From Candidatus Omnitrophota bacterium (GTDB lineage: Bacteria; Omnitrophota; Gorgyraeia; 2-01-FULL-45-10), in assembly GCA_026387165.1 (NCBI GenBank), contig JAPLMG010000083.1, forward strand, positions 1 through 11,183: DNA of 11,183 nucleotides, given 5' to 3'. This document shows positions 1 to 5,462 of the stretch, piece after piece. The position numbers were made by a program, and so were the translations under genes. Positions within the stretch are counted from its first letter, which is position 1. Every line of letters begins with the position of its first letter. The notes under the pieces were generated by a model. That model was not told the DNA's origin and did no database searches. It was given only the letters and a program-made list of their open reading frames with translations.

Positions 1-273
1 ATATTCTATGTGATATCTTTTCTTCATGGCTCGTCCATTACGAATAGAATACGAGGGAGCATTTTATCACGTAATCCAGCGCGGCATTGAACGAAAGGAT
101 ATTTTCGCGTCCGACAAAGATAAGGAAAAATTCCTTTCGTAAAATGCAATATACAGGCGTCAGCCAGGTGTGGAGGAGGGTAGAGAGGAGAAGGCGGGAG
201 GATAGAAAGCTGGAGGAGTTGATAACAAGACTCGAATCGGAAATAATGAAATGTCAAATGTAAAGACCTGACC
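1..273 (+). mobile_element. MITE-like deletion derivative of the Y1 transposase element (left end cut by window edge)
   Basis: Bases 1-107 are identical to 1213-1319 of the complete element downstream, and 140-263 match 2032-2155 with four substitutions, so about 0.7 kb of the interior is missing. The right inverted end (252-273) is the same as that of the downstream copy at 2144-2165. The left inverted end would lie just upstream of base 1, giving an element of about 300 bp. Bases 108-139 are absent from the downstream copy and encode a stretch (SDKDKEKFLS) typical of the first helix of this transposase family, so this remnant derives from a more complete parent than the copy now present. 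It can only be mobilised in trans, if at all. Confidence 0.85.
26..263 (+). pseudogene. truncated REP-associated Y1 transposase
   Basis: The ATG at 26 opens the same N-terminus as the intact gene at 1238 (MARPLRIEYEGAFYHVIQRG) and reads 38 codons to a TAA at 140-142. That stop is created where the interior was deleted. The old C-terminus (MQYTGVSQVW... to EIMKCQM) continues in a shifted frame from 144 to the TAA at 261-263. The HUH motif and the catalytic tyrosine region are both lost, so no active transposase can be made. The deletion junction sits at a TTTCG shared with the C-terminal side of the downstream copy, suggesting joining at short homology. Confidence 0.85.
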
Positions 274-274
274 A

Positions 275-304
275 CGTTTACTCCGTTTACTGCCGTTTAC
301 TAGA
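275..304. repeat. three tandem 10-bp units flanking the MITE
   Basis: Directly after the right inverted end lie three head-to-tail units of the form CGTTTACTNN (starting near 275, 285 and 295). A comparable triple of CTATTTA (2166-2187) follows the right end of the other copy. No function is known to me. Confidence 0.6.
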
Positions 305-347
305 CCGTGACGGTATAACGCGGGGAAAAGTTGCAGAGAAATTTCGA

Positions 348-377
348 ATGACATGATTCTTTTACCTGTGGTATAAT
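348..377 (+). promoter_or_regulatory. promoter of the nucleotidyltransferase module, leaderless spacing
   Basis: There is an ATGACA -35-like box at 348-353, an 18-bp spacer and a perfect TATAAT at 372-377. The -10 is preceded by TGG, so it also fits an extended -10. Only 7 nt separate it from the ATG at 385 and there is no Shine-Dalgarno, so the transcript should start at or within a base or two of the start codon. Confidence 0.65.
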
Positions 378-384
378 CAACATT

Positions 385-936
385 ATGAACTTTGCGTTGA
401 TATTCAAATTCTTAATAGAAAATTTCACGCGTGAAGAGATAGACTTTGCGCTCATCGGGGGATTCGCCCTGCAGGCCGCGGGCGTTACGAGAACAACTCA
501 GGACATAGACCTGCTTGTATTAAGCGAGAATTCTCCGAAGATAAAAGATATGATGCTTAAGCATGGATATGATTTACTGTATGAAAGCAAAGAAGTGTTG
601 AATTTTACAAGTAAAAACTTTGAGCTTGGCAGGGTAGATTTTCTATTGGCTCGCAGGAAGTATACTCTGACGATGTTAAAGAACGCAAAAAAAGAGCCTG
701 TTTTTAATGGAAAGTTCGAGGTAAAAGTGCTGAGGCCGGAGGATCAGATCGGTTTAAAGGTTCAGGCAAGCTCCAATAATTCCAGGCGGCTATATCGGGA
801 TATGGCGGATGTAAGAATGCTCATAGAAACTCGTTATCCAAAACTTGACATGATCCAGATAAGAGAGTATTTTGTGTTATTCGATAGAGAAAAAGAGCTC
901 GACGATATCTTGAGGGAGATAAAAGATGCTGAGTAG
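385..936 (+). CDS. nucleotidyltransferase, MNT/AbiEii-like (probable toxin or modifier)
   Basis: A 183-aa soluble protein of the DNA polymerase beta-type nucleotidyltransferase superfamily. Seen in the sequence: the GG signature at residues 25-26 (LIGGFAL), Arg36, the metal-binding pair Asp40-x-Asp42 in TTQDIDLL, a third acidic residue Asp85 in RVDFLL, Lys125 in a DQIGLK segment, and RDMAD near 138-142. This order matches small nucleotidyltransferases of the DUF6036/AbiEii type, several of which are toxins that transfer nucleotides to tRNA or to a partner protein. The substrate cannot be read from the sequence. The stop overlaps the next gene by 11 bp, so the two form one operon. It lies between two copies of a transposase element. 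The start is fixed by the -10 box only 7 nt upstream. It is unrelated in detail to the second nucleotidyltransferase at 9923. Confidence 0.85.
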   Translation: MNFALIFKFLIENFTREEIDFALIGGFALQAAGVTRTTQDIDLLVLSENSPKIKDMMLKHGYDLLYESKEVLNFTSKNFELGRVDFLLARRKYTLTMLKNAKKEPVFNGKFEVKVLRPEDQIGLKVQASSNNSRRLYRDMADVRMLIETRYPKLDMIQIREYFVLFDREKELDDILREIKDAE

Positions 937-1129
937 CGAAGAGAAGAGGGAGATGCTCGAAGATGCCAAGAACAAGCGCCGCGGGGAAGATTTTATAACA
1001 GCTAAAGAGAAGAACCCGGCCGCGGTGTCATTTGACATATATATATCATTCCTGGATAGTATGCAAAAAATATTTTCACCGTTCAAAATTACCTCCAGCC
1101 GCTCAATCACAAAATTGAATAAATTATAG
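926..1129 (+). CDS. small partner protein of the nucleotidyltransferase
   Basis: A 67-aa charged protein starting MLSSEEKREMLEDAKNKRR and ending in TKLNKL. The ATG lies inside the end of the nucleotidyltransferase gene (11-bp overlap), with a GGGAG Shine-Dalgarno at 914-918 and 7-nt spacing, which argues for translational coupling and a real gene. The N-terminal half is predicted helical and rich in Lys/Arg/Glu. The middle carries SFDIYISFLDSMQKIF. From memory, small proteins with this layout recur downstream of nucleotidyltransferases of this type, but I cannot name a family. Its position suggests an antitoxin or accessory subunit; that role is inferred. Confidence 0.7.
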   Translation: MLSSEEKREMLEDAKNKRRGEDFITAKEKNPAAVSFDIYISFLDSMQKIFSPFKITSSRSITKLNKL

Positions 1130-1202
1130 ACCATTGAAAATAGGGGACAGACTGAGCCCATTTACATTTGCGCTATATATATAAGGGGTCAGGTCTTTAC
1201 AC

Positions 1203-1231
1203 TTGACACTTTATATTCTATGTGATATCTT
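1203..1231 (+). promoter_or_regulatory. transposase promoter embedded in the left inverted end
   Basis: A consensus TTGACA at 1203-1208, a 17-bp spacer and TATCTT at 1226-1231 end 6 nt before the ATG at 1238. The upstream sequence is pyrimidine-rich with no Shine-Dalgarno. The element therefore carries its own promoter and probably makes a leaderless message. Confidence 0.55.
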
Positions 1232-1237
1232 TTCTTC

Positions 1238-2155
1238 ATGGCTCGTCCATTACGAATAGAATACGAGGGAGCATTTTATCACGTAATCCAGCGCGGCATT
1301 GAACGAAAGGATATTTTCGTTAGCGCTTATTCGTTATCACACATGGCGATTATTCATTCATATGTTCTTATGGATAATCACTACCACCTGATTCTTGAAA
1401 CCCCCCGAGCAAACCTGAGCAGGATCATGCACTGCCTGAATACGAGTTATGCTGTATATTTTAATGCGACGCGCAAGAGGGCAGGCCCGCTGTATCAGGG
1501 CAGGTTTAAAGCGACGCTCGTTCAAGAAGATAGGTATCTTCATTACCTGTCATGTTATATTCATCTCAATCCCGTAAGAGCCGGCATTGTAAAATCCCCG
1601 GAAGCATACCCATACTCCAGCTATAGTTTCTTTATATTCAAAAAAGCGCCGCCCAAATGGCTCAACGCTGATTTGGTTCTTTCAATGTTTGATAAGAACA
1701 CCTCACGGGCAAGGCAGCTATACAGGCAGTTTGTGATGGATAGTATCGGTAAAGAGAAGGACATTATAAAGAGCAATACCAGGAACGAGATCGTTCTAGG
1801 TGATGAAGATTTTTTTCAAACCATAAAGGAAAAAATTGTCAATAGGGCGGAAGATCCCGAGATACCAGCGTTGAAAAATATTAAACAAGGCTTTGAGCCT
1901 ACCCTTAGTCATATCAAAAATACGGTTGAAGGACATGTGAAAGACAGTAAAAGGGATGCTCGCAGCCTTTCTGTATATTTTTCCCGTAAGTGCACACAAA
2001 AAACACTTAATGAAATCGCGATGTTTTTCGGTAAAATGCAATATACAGGCGTCAGCCAGGTGTGGAGGAGGGTAGAGAGGAGAAGGCGGGAGGAGAGAAA
2101 GTTGGAGGCGTTGATAACAAGACTCGAAGCGGAAATAATGAAATGTCAAATGTAA
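1238..2155 (+). CDS. REP-associated tyrosine transposase (Y1/IS200-like) with DnaA-like C-terminus
   Basis: A 305-aa member of the Y1 HUH nuclease family, which cuts single-stranded DNA at hairpins through a 5'-phosphotyrosine link. Visible: the N-terminal MARPLRIEYEGAFYHVIQRG signature, the HUH motif His48-Tyr49-His50 in LMDNHYHLILETP, and YIHLNPVRAG with Tyr107 as the likely nucleophile. A C-terminal extension (about residues 215-285) resembles the DnaA C-terminal DNA-binding helix-turn-helix (RDARSLSVYFSRK...LNEIAMFFG...YTGVSQVWRRVERR). Between IF and IHSYVLM it has about 12 residues where relatives usually have about 24; the remnant at 26 still encodes part of the missing helix. The frame stays open, so activity is possible but uncertain. 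Confidence 0.85.
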   Translation: MARPLRIEYEGAFYHVIQRGIERKDIFVSAYSLSHMAIIHSYVLMDNHYHLILETPRANLSRIMHCLNTSYAVYFNATRKRAGPLYQGRFKATLVQEDRYLHYLSCYIHLNPVRAGIVKSPEAYPYSSYSFFIFKKAPPKWLNADLVLSMFDKNTSRARQLYRQFVMDSIGKEKDIIKSNTRNEIVLGDEDFFQTIKEKIVNRAEDPEIPALKNIKQGFEPTLSHIKNTVEGHVKDSKRDARSLSVYFSRKCTQKTLNEIAMFFGKMQYTGVSQVWRRVERRRREERKLEALITRLEAEIMKCQM

Positions 2156-2195
2156 AGACCTGACCCTATTTACTATTTAGCTATTTAGGAATGAT

Positions 2196-2630
2196 ATGAA
2201 AAGGATATTACTGAGCATAGCGCTTGTCGTAACCCTTGCATCTTCAGCCTACGGAGCGGTTACAGTCAACCTGTATAATGAGAGCACCAAATATGAGAAG
2301 ACAAACCCTAGGACTATCAAGGTATTTAGGCGGCAGCCAGAGGGCAGAGAGCTTATAAAGATGGGCGAAATTGTCGTAGAAGGAGTGACAAAATGGAGCG
2401 ATGCGGAGAAACAGCTAAAAAATAAAGCGGGCGAGATAGGCGCTGATGCTGTATATGTCATAGATAGTCTGGTAGATAATATCCAATTCCCCGTAAATAT
2501 AATTACAGTTACAGGCATTGCGGTTAAATATAAGGATTCAGCAGCAACCAAAGCGGCTATTCCGTACTTAGCTCCCTATAATTCTCCCAATACAGGTGCA
2601 GACGAAGCAGAGGCCGATGAAGACTCTTGA
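2196..2630 (+). CDS. secreted protein of unknown function
   Basis: A 144-aa protein with a clear Sec signal peptide (MKRILLSIALVVTLASSAYG, cleavage after AYGA or nearby). The mature part begins VTVNLYNESTKY. A later segment, AEKQLKNKAGEIGADAVYVI (about residues 67-90), recalls the ...A...GADAV... motif of small envelope proteins such as RcsF- or YbjQ-like folds, but the similarity is too slight to assign a family. The C-terminus is acidic (GADEAEADEDS). The likely location is the periplasm or cell surface. A weak AGGA at 2187-2190 lies 5 nt before the ATG. The gene starts just 29 bp downstream of the transposase element end, so the insertion may have replaced its original promoter. Confidence 0.7.
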   Translation: MKRILLSIALVVTLASSAYGAVTVNLYNESTKYEKTNPRTIKVFRRQPEGRELIKMGEIVVEGVTKWSDAEKQLKNKAGEIGADAVYVIDSLVDNIQFPVNIITVTGIAVKYKDSAATKAAIPYLAPYNSPNTGADEAEADEDS

Positions 2631-2643
2631 GATTTCGCTGTGG

Positions 2644-2651
2644 TATATAAT
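2644..2651 (+). promoter_or_regulatory. possible -10 box ahead of the microprotein
   Basis: GGTATATAAT (TATAAT at 2646-2651) follows CTGTG, similar to the CTGTGGTATAAT ahead of the gene at 385. No convincing -35 was found. A start near 2658 would give a leader of about 45 nt containing a small CGGG...CCCG hairpin. Confidence 0.35.
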
Positions 2652-2702
2652 TTAGTTTATCGGGGGATGACCCGTAAAGTAACATAACCAAAGGAGGCAG
2701 TT

Positions 2703-2840
2703 ATGCTGTTAAGTTTGACTTGGGGAGCATGTATTAAAATAATGGTGGTAATAGCGTTCTCTCATGCTTCGAAGAATATGATAAAGAAACTGCAGGAGAA
2801 GTATTGTCCTATTTGCAAGACGGATTCCTGCTGCAAGTAA
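2703..2840 (+). CDS. 45-aa cysteine-rich microprotein
   Basis: A short ORF preceded by the best Shine-Dalgarno in the window (AAAGGAGG at 2690-2697, 5 nt from the ATG). It reads MLLSLTWGACIKIMVV..., continues with a basic amphipathic stretch (SKNMIKKLQEKY) and ends CPICKTDSCCK. The C-terminal CPxC plus CC arrangement is a good metal-binding (zinc or Fe-S) knuckle. The N-terminal 20 residues are hydrophobic enough to sit at a membrane. It has its own candidate promoter and is followed 34 bp later by the nitroreductase gene. I recognise no family. The ribosome binding site and the non-random cysteine placement support a real gene, but a 45-codon ORF could also arise by chance. Confidence 0.55.
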   Translation: MLLSLTWGACIKIMVVIAFSHASKNMIKKLQEKYCPICKTDSCCK

Positions 2841-2874
2841 CGCTTTATCGCGCTTTTTTGTTTAGGAGTAAGCT

Positions 2875-3393
2875 ATGAATGTCATGGAAGCGATTAAGAA
2901 AAGATGCAGTGTGCGCAGTTACCGGGGCCGGCCGGTAGAAAGAGAAAAAGTGAATAAGATCTTGGAAGCGGCACGGCTTGCGCCCTCGGCCAGTAACCGG
3001 CAGGAGTGGAGATTTGTTGTAGTTCAGGATAGAGATGCTCGACAGCGTCTTATGAAGGCGGCTAAGAACCAGCCCTTTGTCGGCGAAGCGCCGGTTGTAA
3101 TTGCCTGCTGCGCCAAAACAGACGATCACATTATGACCTGCGGCCAGATGTGTTACCCCATTGATATGGCTATAGCCATTGAGCATATGGCGCTTGAAGC
3201 GACTGAAGAGGGGCTGGGGACTTGCTGGATTGGAGCATTTTATGAAGATCAGGTCAAGGAAATTTTAGGTATTCCTCAAGATATTCGTGTAGTGGAGCTA
3301 TTAGCCTTGGGATATCCGGCTAAGCCCTCCTCAGCCCGTAAAGACAGATTAAGTATTGAAGAAATTGTAATGCATGAGAGATGGAGTAAATAG
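2875..3393 (+). CDS. nitroreductase-family FMN oxidoreductase
   Basis: A 172-aa protein of the nitroreductase superfamily, which uses NAD(P)H and FMN to reduce nitro, quinone or flavin-type substrates. The N-terminal signature RCSVRSY (Arg10, Arg14, phosphate binding to FMN), APSASNRQEWRF (about 36-47), LGTCWIGAF (about 113-121) and LALGYP (about 143-148) are in the expected order. The IMTCGQMCYPIDMAIAIEHM block is common in anaerobe members of the family. The length is typical of the short, minimal class. GGAG lies 7 nt upstream of the ATG. It is predicted cytoplasmic and probably dimeric. The actual substrate cannot be told. It is 19 bp from the Smr gene and may be co-transcribed with it. 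Confidence 0.9.
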   Translation: MNVMEAIKKRCSVRSYRGRPVEREKVNKILEAARLAPSASNRQEWRFVVVQDRDARQRLMKAAKNQPFVGEAPVVIACCAKTDDHIMTCGQMCYPIDMAIAIEHMALEATEEGLGTCWIGAFYEDQVKEILGIPQDIRVVELLALGYPAKPSSARKDRLSIEEIVMHERWSK

Positions 3394-3412
3394 GGGGGCG
3401 TGTCAATAAGAG

Positions 3413-3667
3413 ATGGCGAAGATTAAGCTGGATCTACACGATATATTCAATAAGGGAGGAGCGATCGAGGATGAACTCAATAGGGTCATCAGGTATGCCG
3501 TTGAGAAAAAGATCGCCCTGGTAGAGATCATTCCGGGGAAGGGTAGCGGGCAGCTTAAAAAACATGTGATACGGTTTTTGCAGAAGCCGGAAATAAAGAA
3601 TCTCTATCATCGTATTGAAAAAGATGATAAAAATTTCGGCCGGGTATTTATCCATTTCAGGTTTTAA
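3413..3667 (+). CDS. stand-alone Smr-domain protein
   Basis: An 84-aa protein that is almost entirely a Smr (small MutS-related) domain. It has the LDLH motif at residues 6-9 near the N-terminus and PGKGSGQLKKHV from residue 41, equivalent to the HGxGxG-type loop, then FGRVFIHFRF as the last strand. Here proline replaces the usual loop histidine. Smr domains bind or nick nucleic acids: MutS2 C-termini act in recombination or ribosome rescue, and stand-alone versions act on RNA or DNA. The role here is unknown. The Shine-Dalgarno is poor (an AGGGGGG run at about 3391-3398 is rather far away), so expression may depend on the upstream nitroreductase gene. Confidence 0.85.
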   Translation: MAKIKLDLHDIFNKGGAIEDELNRVIRYAVEKKIALVEIIPGKGSGQLKKHVIRFLQKPEIKNLYHRIEKDDKNFGRVFIHFRF

Positions 3668-3673
3668 GGAGAG

Positions 3674-3798
3674 ATGAAGCGAAGGTAATCATTATATCAG
3701 TGCTCCTATCCCTTTCTTCATATGCTTTCGCTGAAACATATGAAAAGAATAAAAGCATTAGTGGTATGATATTGTTGGGAGAACGCGGCGATGGATAG
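3674..3798 (+). pseudogene. frameshifted small signal-peptide protein
   Basis: A good Shine-Dalgarno (AAGGAG at 3666-3671) precedes ATG AAG CGA AGG TAA, which stops after four codons. One frame over, the sequence continues open to a TAG at 3796-3798 as KVIIISVLLSLSSYAFAETYEKNKSISGM... . Adding a single A in the GAAGG tract at about 3681-3685 restores MKRKVIIISVLLSLSSYAFA, a textbook Sec signal peptide with an AFA cleavage site, followed by about 22 mature residues. Its end overlaps the next start codon (3791). It is either a broken gene, a one-base sequencing error or a programmed shift; the first two are more likely. Confidence 0.6.
3763..3770 (+). promoter_or_regulatory. possible extended -10 ahead of the two-TM protein
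   Basis: TGGTATGAT at 3762-3770 fits TGn-TATAAT with one mismatch and lies about 20 bp upstream of the ATG at 3791, leaving room for the GGGAG Shine-Dalgarno at 3777-3781. No -35 was identified. Confidence 0.35.
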
Positions 3799-4201
3799 AT
3801 ATAAACGTAAAAAAAGAAGGTCAAGAAGTACCCGCAGAAAGAGACTTTTAATTATGTGGGCTGTCATTGTTATTATCCTGGCGCTATTTGGATTAAAATT
3901 TACCACCTCATTCAGCGCAACTGAATCTAATGATACACTATACAGGTCATCTCTGTCGTTCTATGGTCTTAGTATAGGGAATTCATCCGGCTTAATGATC
4001 ATTAGACGTAGTAACCCCCACTCCCCTACGCTCGAAGCTACGTTCGAAAAAGAAGTCATTGATGGAGAAAATAATGGAGTACAGCCAAAATATCTTATAA
4101 CACTTGCGGAAAACAAGTATAAGTTTATCGTAGTAACTCTTATTATTGGCGTTGTGTCAGCCATAGGCGTCAAGAAAAGGCGGAAAATAATCAGATTGTA
4201 G
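3791..4201 (+). CDS. small two-helix membrane protein, unknown function
   Basis: A 136-aa protein starting with a very basic cytoplasmic stretch (YKRKKRRSRSTRRKR). It is followed by a transmembrane helix at about 18-36 (LLIMWAVIVIILALFGL), an extracytoplasmic loop of about 70 residues rich in Ser/Asn, a second helix at about 110-127 (YKFIVVTLIIGVVSAIGV) and a basic tail KKRRKIIRL. Positive charges at both ends predict both termini in the cytoplasm. No enzymatic motif is visible and I recognise no family. GGGAG is 9 nt before the ATG. The start codon overlaps the end of the frameshifted ORF just upstream, hinting that the two were once coupled. Confidence 0.65.
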   Translation: MDRYKRKKRRSRSTRRKRLLIMWAVIVIILALFGLKFTTSFSATESNDTLYRSSLSFYGLSIGNSSGLMIIRRSNPHSPTLEATFEKEVIDGENNGVQPKYLITLAENKYKFIVVTLIIGVVSAIGVKKRRKIIRL

Positions 4202-4245
4202 CTCCATATTGAGATTTCGGAAAAGATGGCAGAAAAAATAGAATA

Positions 4246-4593
4246 ATGAGGGAGAAAATGCTGATAAGGGCCGGCATGATTGTTATTGGTCTAATGTTAA
4301 CCACCGCAGGAACTGCTGCGCATTGTTATCCCGAAGATGGTTCTGAGGAAAATAGAGTGACAGCTGTGCAGGGTAACGTCACCGCCATAGATTGGGTGGG
4401 TTCGGTTATTACGATAAACGATATAGAGCTTTCCGTTCCATCGAACGCGGAGATCAGGAAAGGAACGGAGAAGACGGGCTTTTCTGATATCAATATAGGC
4501 GACAGCGCGACGGTTACATACAGTAAAGAAAAAGACGGGTCGCTAAAGGCGATCAGGATCGTCGTTGCCTATTCTGGCGAATTCCCCGCTTAA
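4246..4593 (+). CDS. secreted small beta-rich protein (DUF5666-like)
   Basis: A 115-aa protein with a signal peptide ending near TTAGTAA. The mature part (VQGNVTAIDWVGSVITINDIE...VPSNAEIRKG...FSDINIGDSATVTY) alternates short strands in the manner of small OB-like or DUF5666-type domains that turn up in secreted bacterial proteins. I infer a periplasmic or surface location, function unknown. The start is uncertain: the ATG at 4246 has no Shine-Dalgarno, while the in-frame ATG at 4258 has AGGGAG only 3-4 nt upstream. Both give a workable signal peptide. The gene is separated from the two-TM gene by 44 bp and could share its transcript. Confidence 0.7.
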   Translation: MREKMLIRAGMIVIGLMLTTAGTAAHCYPEDGSEENRVTAVQGNVTAIDWVGSVITINDIELSVPSNAEIRKGTEKTGFSDINIGDSATVTYSKEKDGSLKAIRIVVAYSGEFPA

Positions 4594-4594
4594 G

Positions 4595-4616
4595 AAAAAC
4601 AGGGGCAGGTTCATTA
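4595..4616 (+). repeat. half-site of an interspersed GGGGCAGGTTC repeat
   Basis: AAACAGGGGCAGGTTCATT, directly after the stop codon at 4593, closely resembles AAATAGGGACGGGTTCATT at 6031-6049, directly after another stop codon. Both look like degenerate ends of the same repeat family as 6067-6124. Confidence 0.5.
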
Positions 4617-4635
4617 AAGAAAGAATTGAAGATCC

Positions 4636-4677
4636 GCCGGGAAGAAAGCTTGATATTATGATATCGAATTTCCCGGC
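4636..4677. repeat. long imperfect hairpin in the gap before the TPR genes
   Basis: Perfect 8-bp arms GCCGGGAA (4636-4643) and TTCCCGGC (4670-4677) enclose a second 5-bp stem GATAT/ATATC (4652-4656, 4661-4665) with a TATG loop. It is followed by CCCC rather than a T-run, so it is not a classic terminator. It may be a transcript-end structure or a leader element of the TPR operon. Confidence 0.6.
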
Positions 4678-4742
4678 CCCCCGTGATAGAATATACCGCA
4701 GAGGGTTCTTGTTTAATATAGAATAAAATATAAGGGGAATCT

Positions 4743-5462
4743 GTGAATAGAAGACCCGTTAAGATTTTTATTCTGCTGTTTTTATGTGCTCCATCTTATA
4801 TCTTTGCTGAGACCATTATCTTGAAATCCGGTAGAAAGATGGAAGGAAAGATAATGCAGAAAACGGATAAAGAGATTAAAGTAAATAGCGTCAGCATAAT
4901 AACGTCTTATCGTCTTGATGAGGTTGAAAGTATCGATGGCAAAAAAATAGAATTCTATGCGCCAGGCGTAAATGTGCCGGAAGAGAAAAAAGATGCAGAT
5001 ACTGTACGGGAAGCGTTAAACCAGGGAATATACTATATTGATAAACAAAGATATGAAAGTGCAATAGCGGAATTCAGCAAAGCAATAGAGATCGATCCCG
5101 GCTTTTCCGATGTTTATTATAACCGGGGGTTTGCCTATTCTAAAGTAGGCAAACTCGACCAGGCGATTTCTGACTACAGCAAAGCGATACAGATCAATCC
5201 CGAAGACTCCGATTCCTACTACAACCGTGGATTAGCCTACCATGGCAAAAAGGACTTTGACCGGGCCATTTCTGACTACACCGAATCGATAAGGATCACT
5301 CCCGATATTGGCGCCACCTATTATAACCGGGCGCTGGATTATTCCTTAAAACAAGAATTTGACAAAGCCTGGGAGGACGTGCACAAAGCAGAATCATTAG
5401 GATACGAAGTTAATGTTTATTTTATCACTGAACTCAAAAAAGCCTCCAAAAGGCAAAAATGA
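4743..5462 (+). CDS. secreted TPR protein 1
   Basis: A 239-aa protein with a GTG start, supported by AAGGGG 5 nt upstream, since the signal peptide (KIFILLFLCAPSYIFA, about residues 7-22) begins right behind it. The mature N-terminus ETIILKSGRKMEGKI...YRLDEVESIDG (about 23-67) is a small beta-barrel-like segment often placed before TPRs in secreted proteins. Residues of about 89-224 hold three full TPR units and a fourth degenerate one (YYNRGFAYSKVGKLDQAISDYSKAI and its variants). It is a periplasmic or surface scaffold for protein contacts; the partner is unknown. The stop overlaps the next ATG in an ATGA, so it is translationally coupled to a paralogue sharing the KAESLGY C-terminal motif. 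Confidence 0.85.
   Translation: MNRRPVKIFILLFLCAPSYIFAETIILKSGRKMEGKIMQKTDKEIKVNSVSIITSYRLDEVESIDGKKIEFYAPGVNVPEEKKDADTVREALNQGIYYIDKQRYESAIAEFSKAIEIDPGFSDVYYNRGFAYSKVGKLDQAISDYSKAIQINPEDSDSYYNRGLAYHGKKDFDRAISDYTESIRITPDIGATYYNRALDYSLKQEFDKAWEDVHKAESLGYEVNVYFITELKKASKRQK

Larger units (their letters stand above)
1186..2166 (+). mobile_element. Y1/HUH transposase element with 23-bp inverted ends
   Basis: The left end (1186-1208) and right end (2144-2166) are inverted repeats matching at 22 of 23 positions. They begin GGGTCAGGTCTTTACA and end TTGACA. The transposase ORF fills the interior and its stop codon lies inside the right end. No target-site duplication is visible, consistent with single-strand Y1 chemistry. 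The left end carries the TTGACA that serves as the -35 of the transposase. A deleted relative sits at 1-273 in the same orientation. Confidence 0.85.

Noticed and set aside
275..304. Three short regular repeats as a CRISPR remnant
   Set aside because: Units are 10 bp with no spacers and no cas genes nearby.
24..354. Minus-strand ORFs opposite the MITE-like copy
   Set aside because: Proline- and phenylalanine-rich translations of the purine-rich transposase tail in reverse. The same antisense reading recurs opposite the second copy, so it is only a shadow of the repeat.
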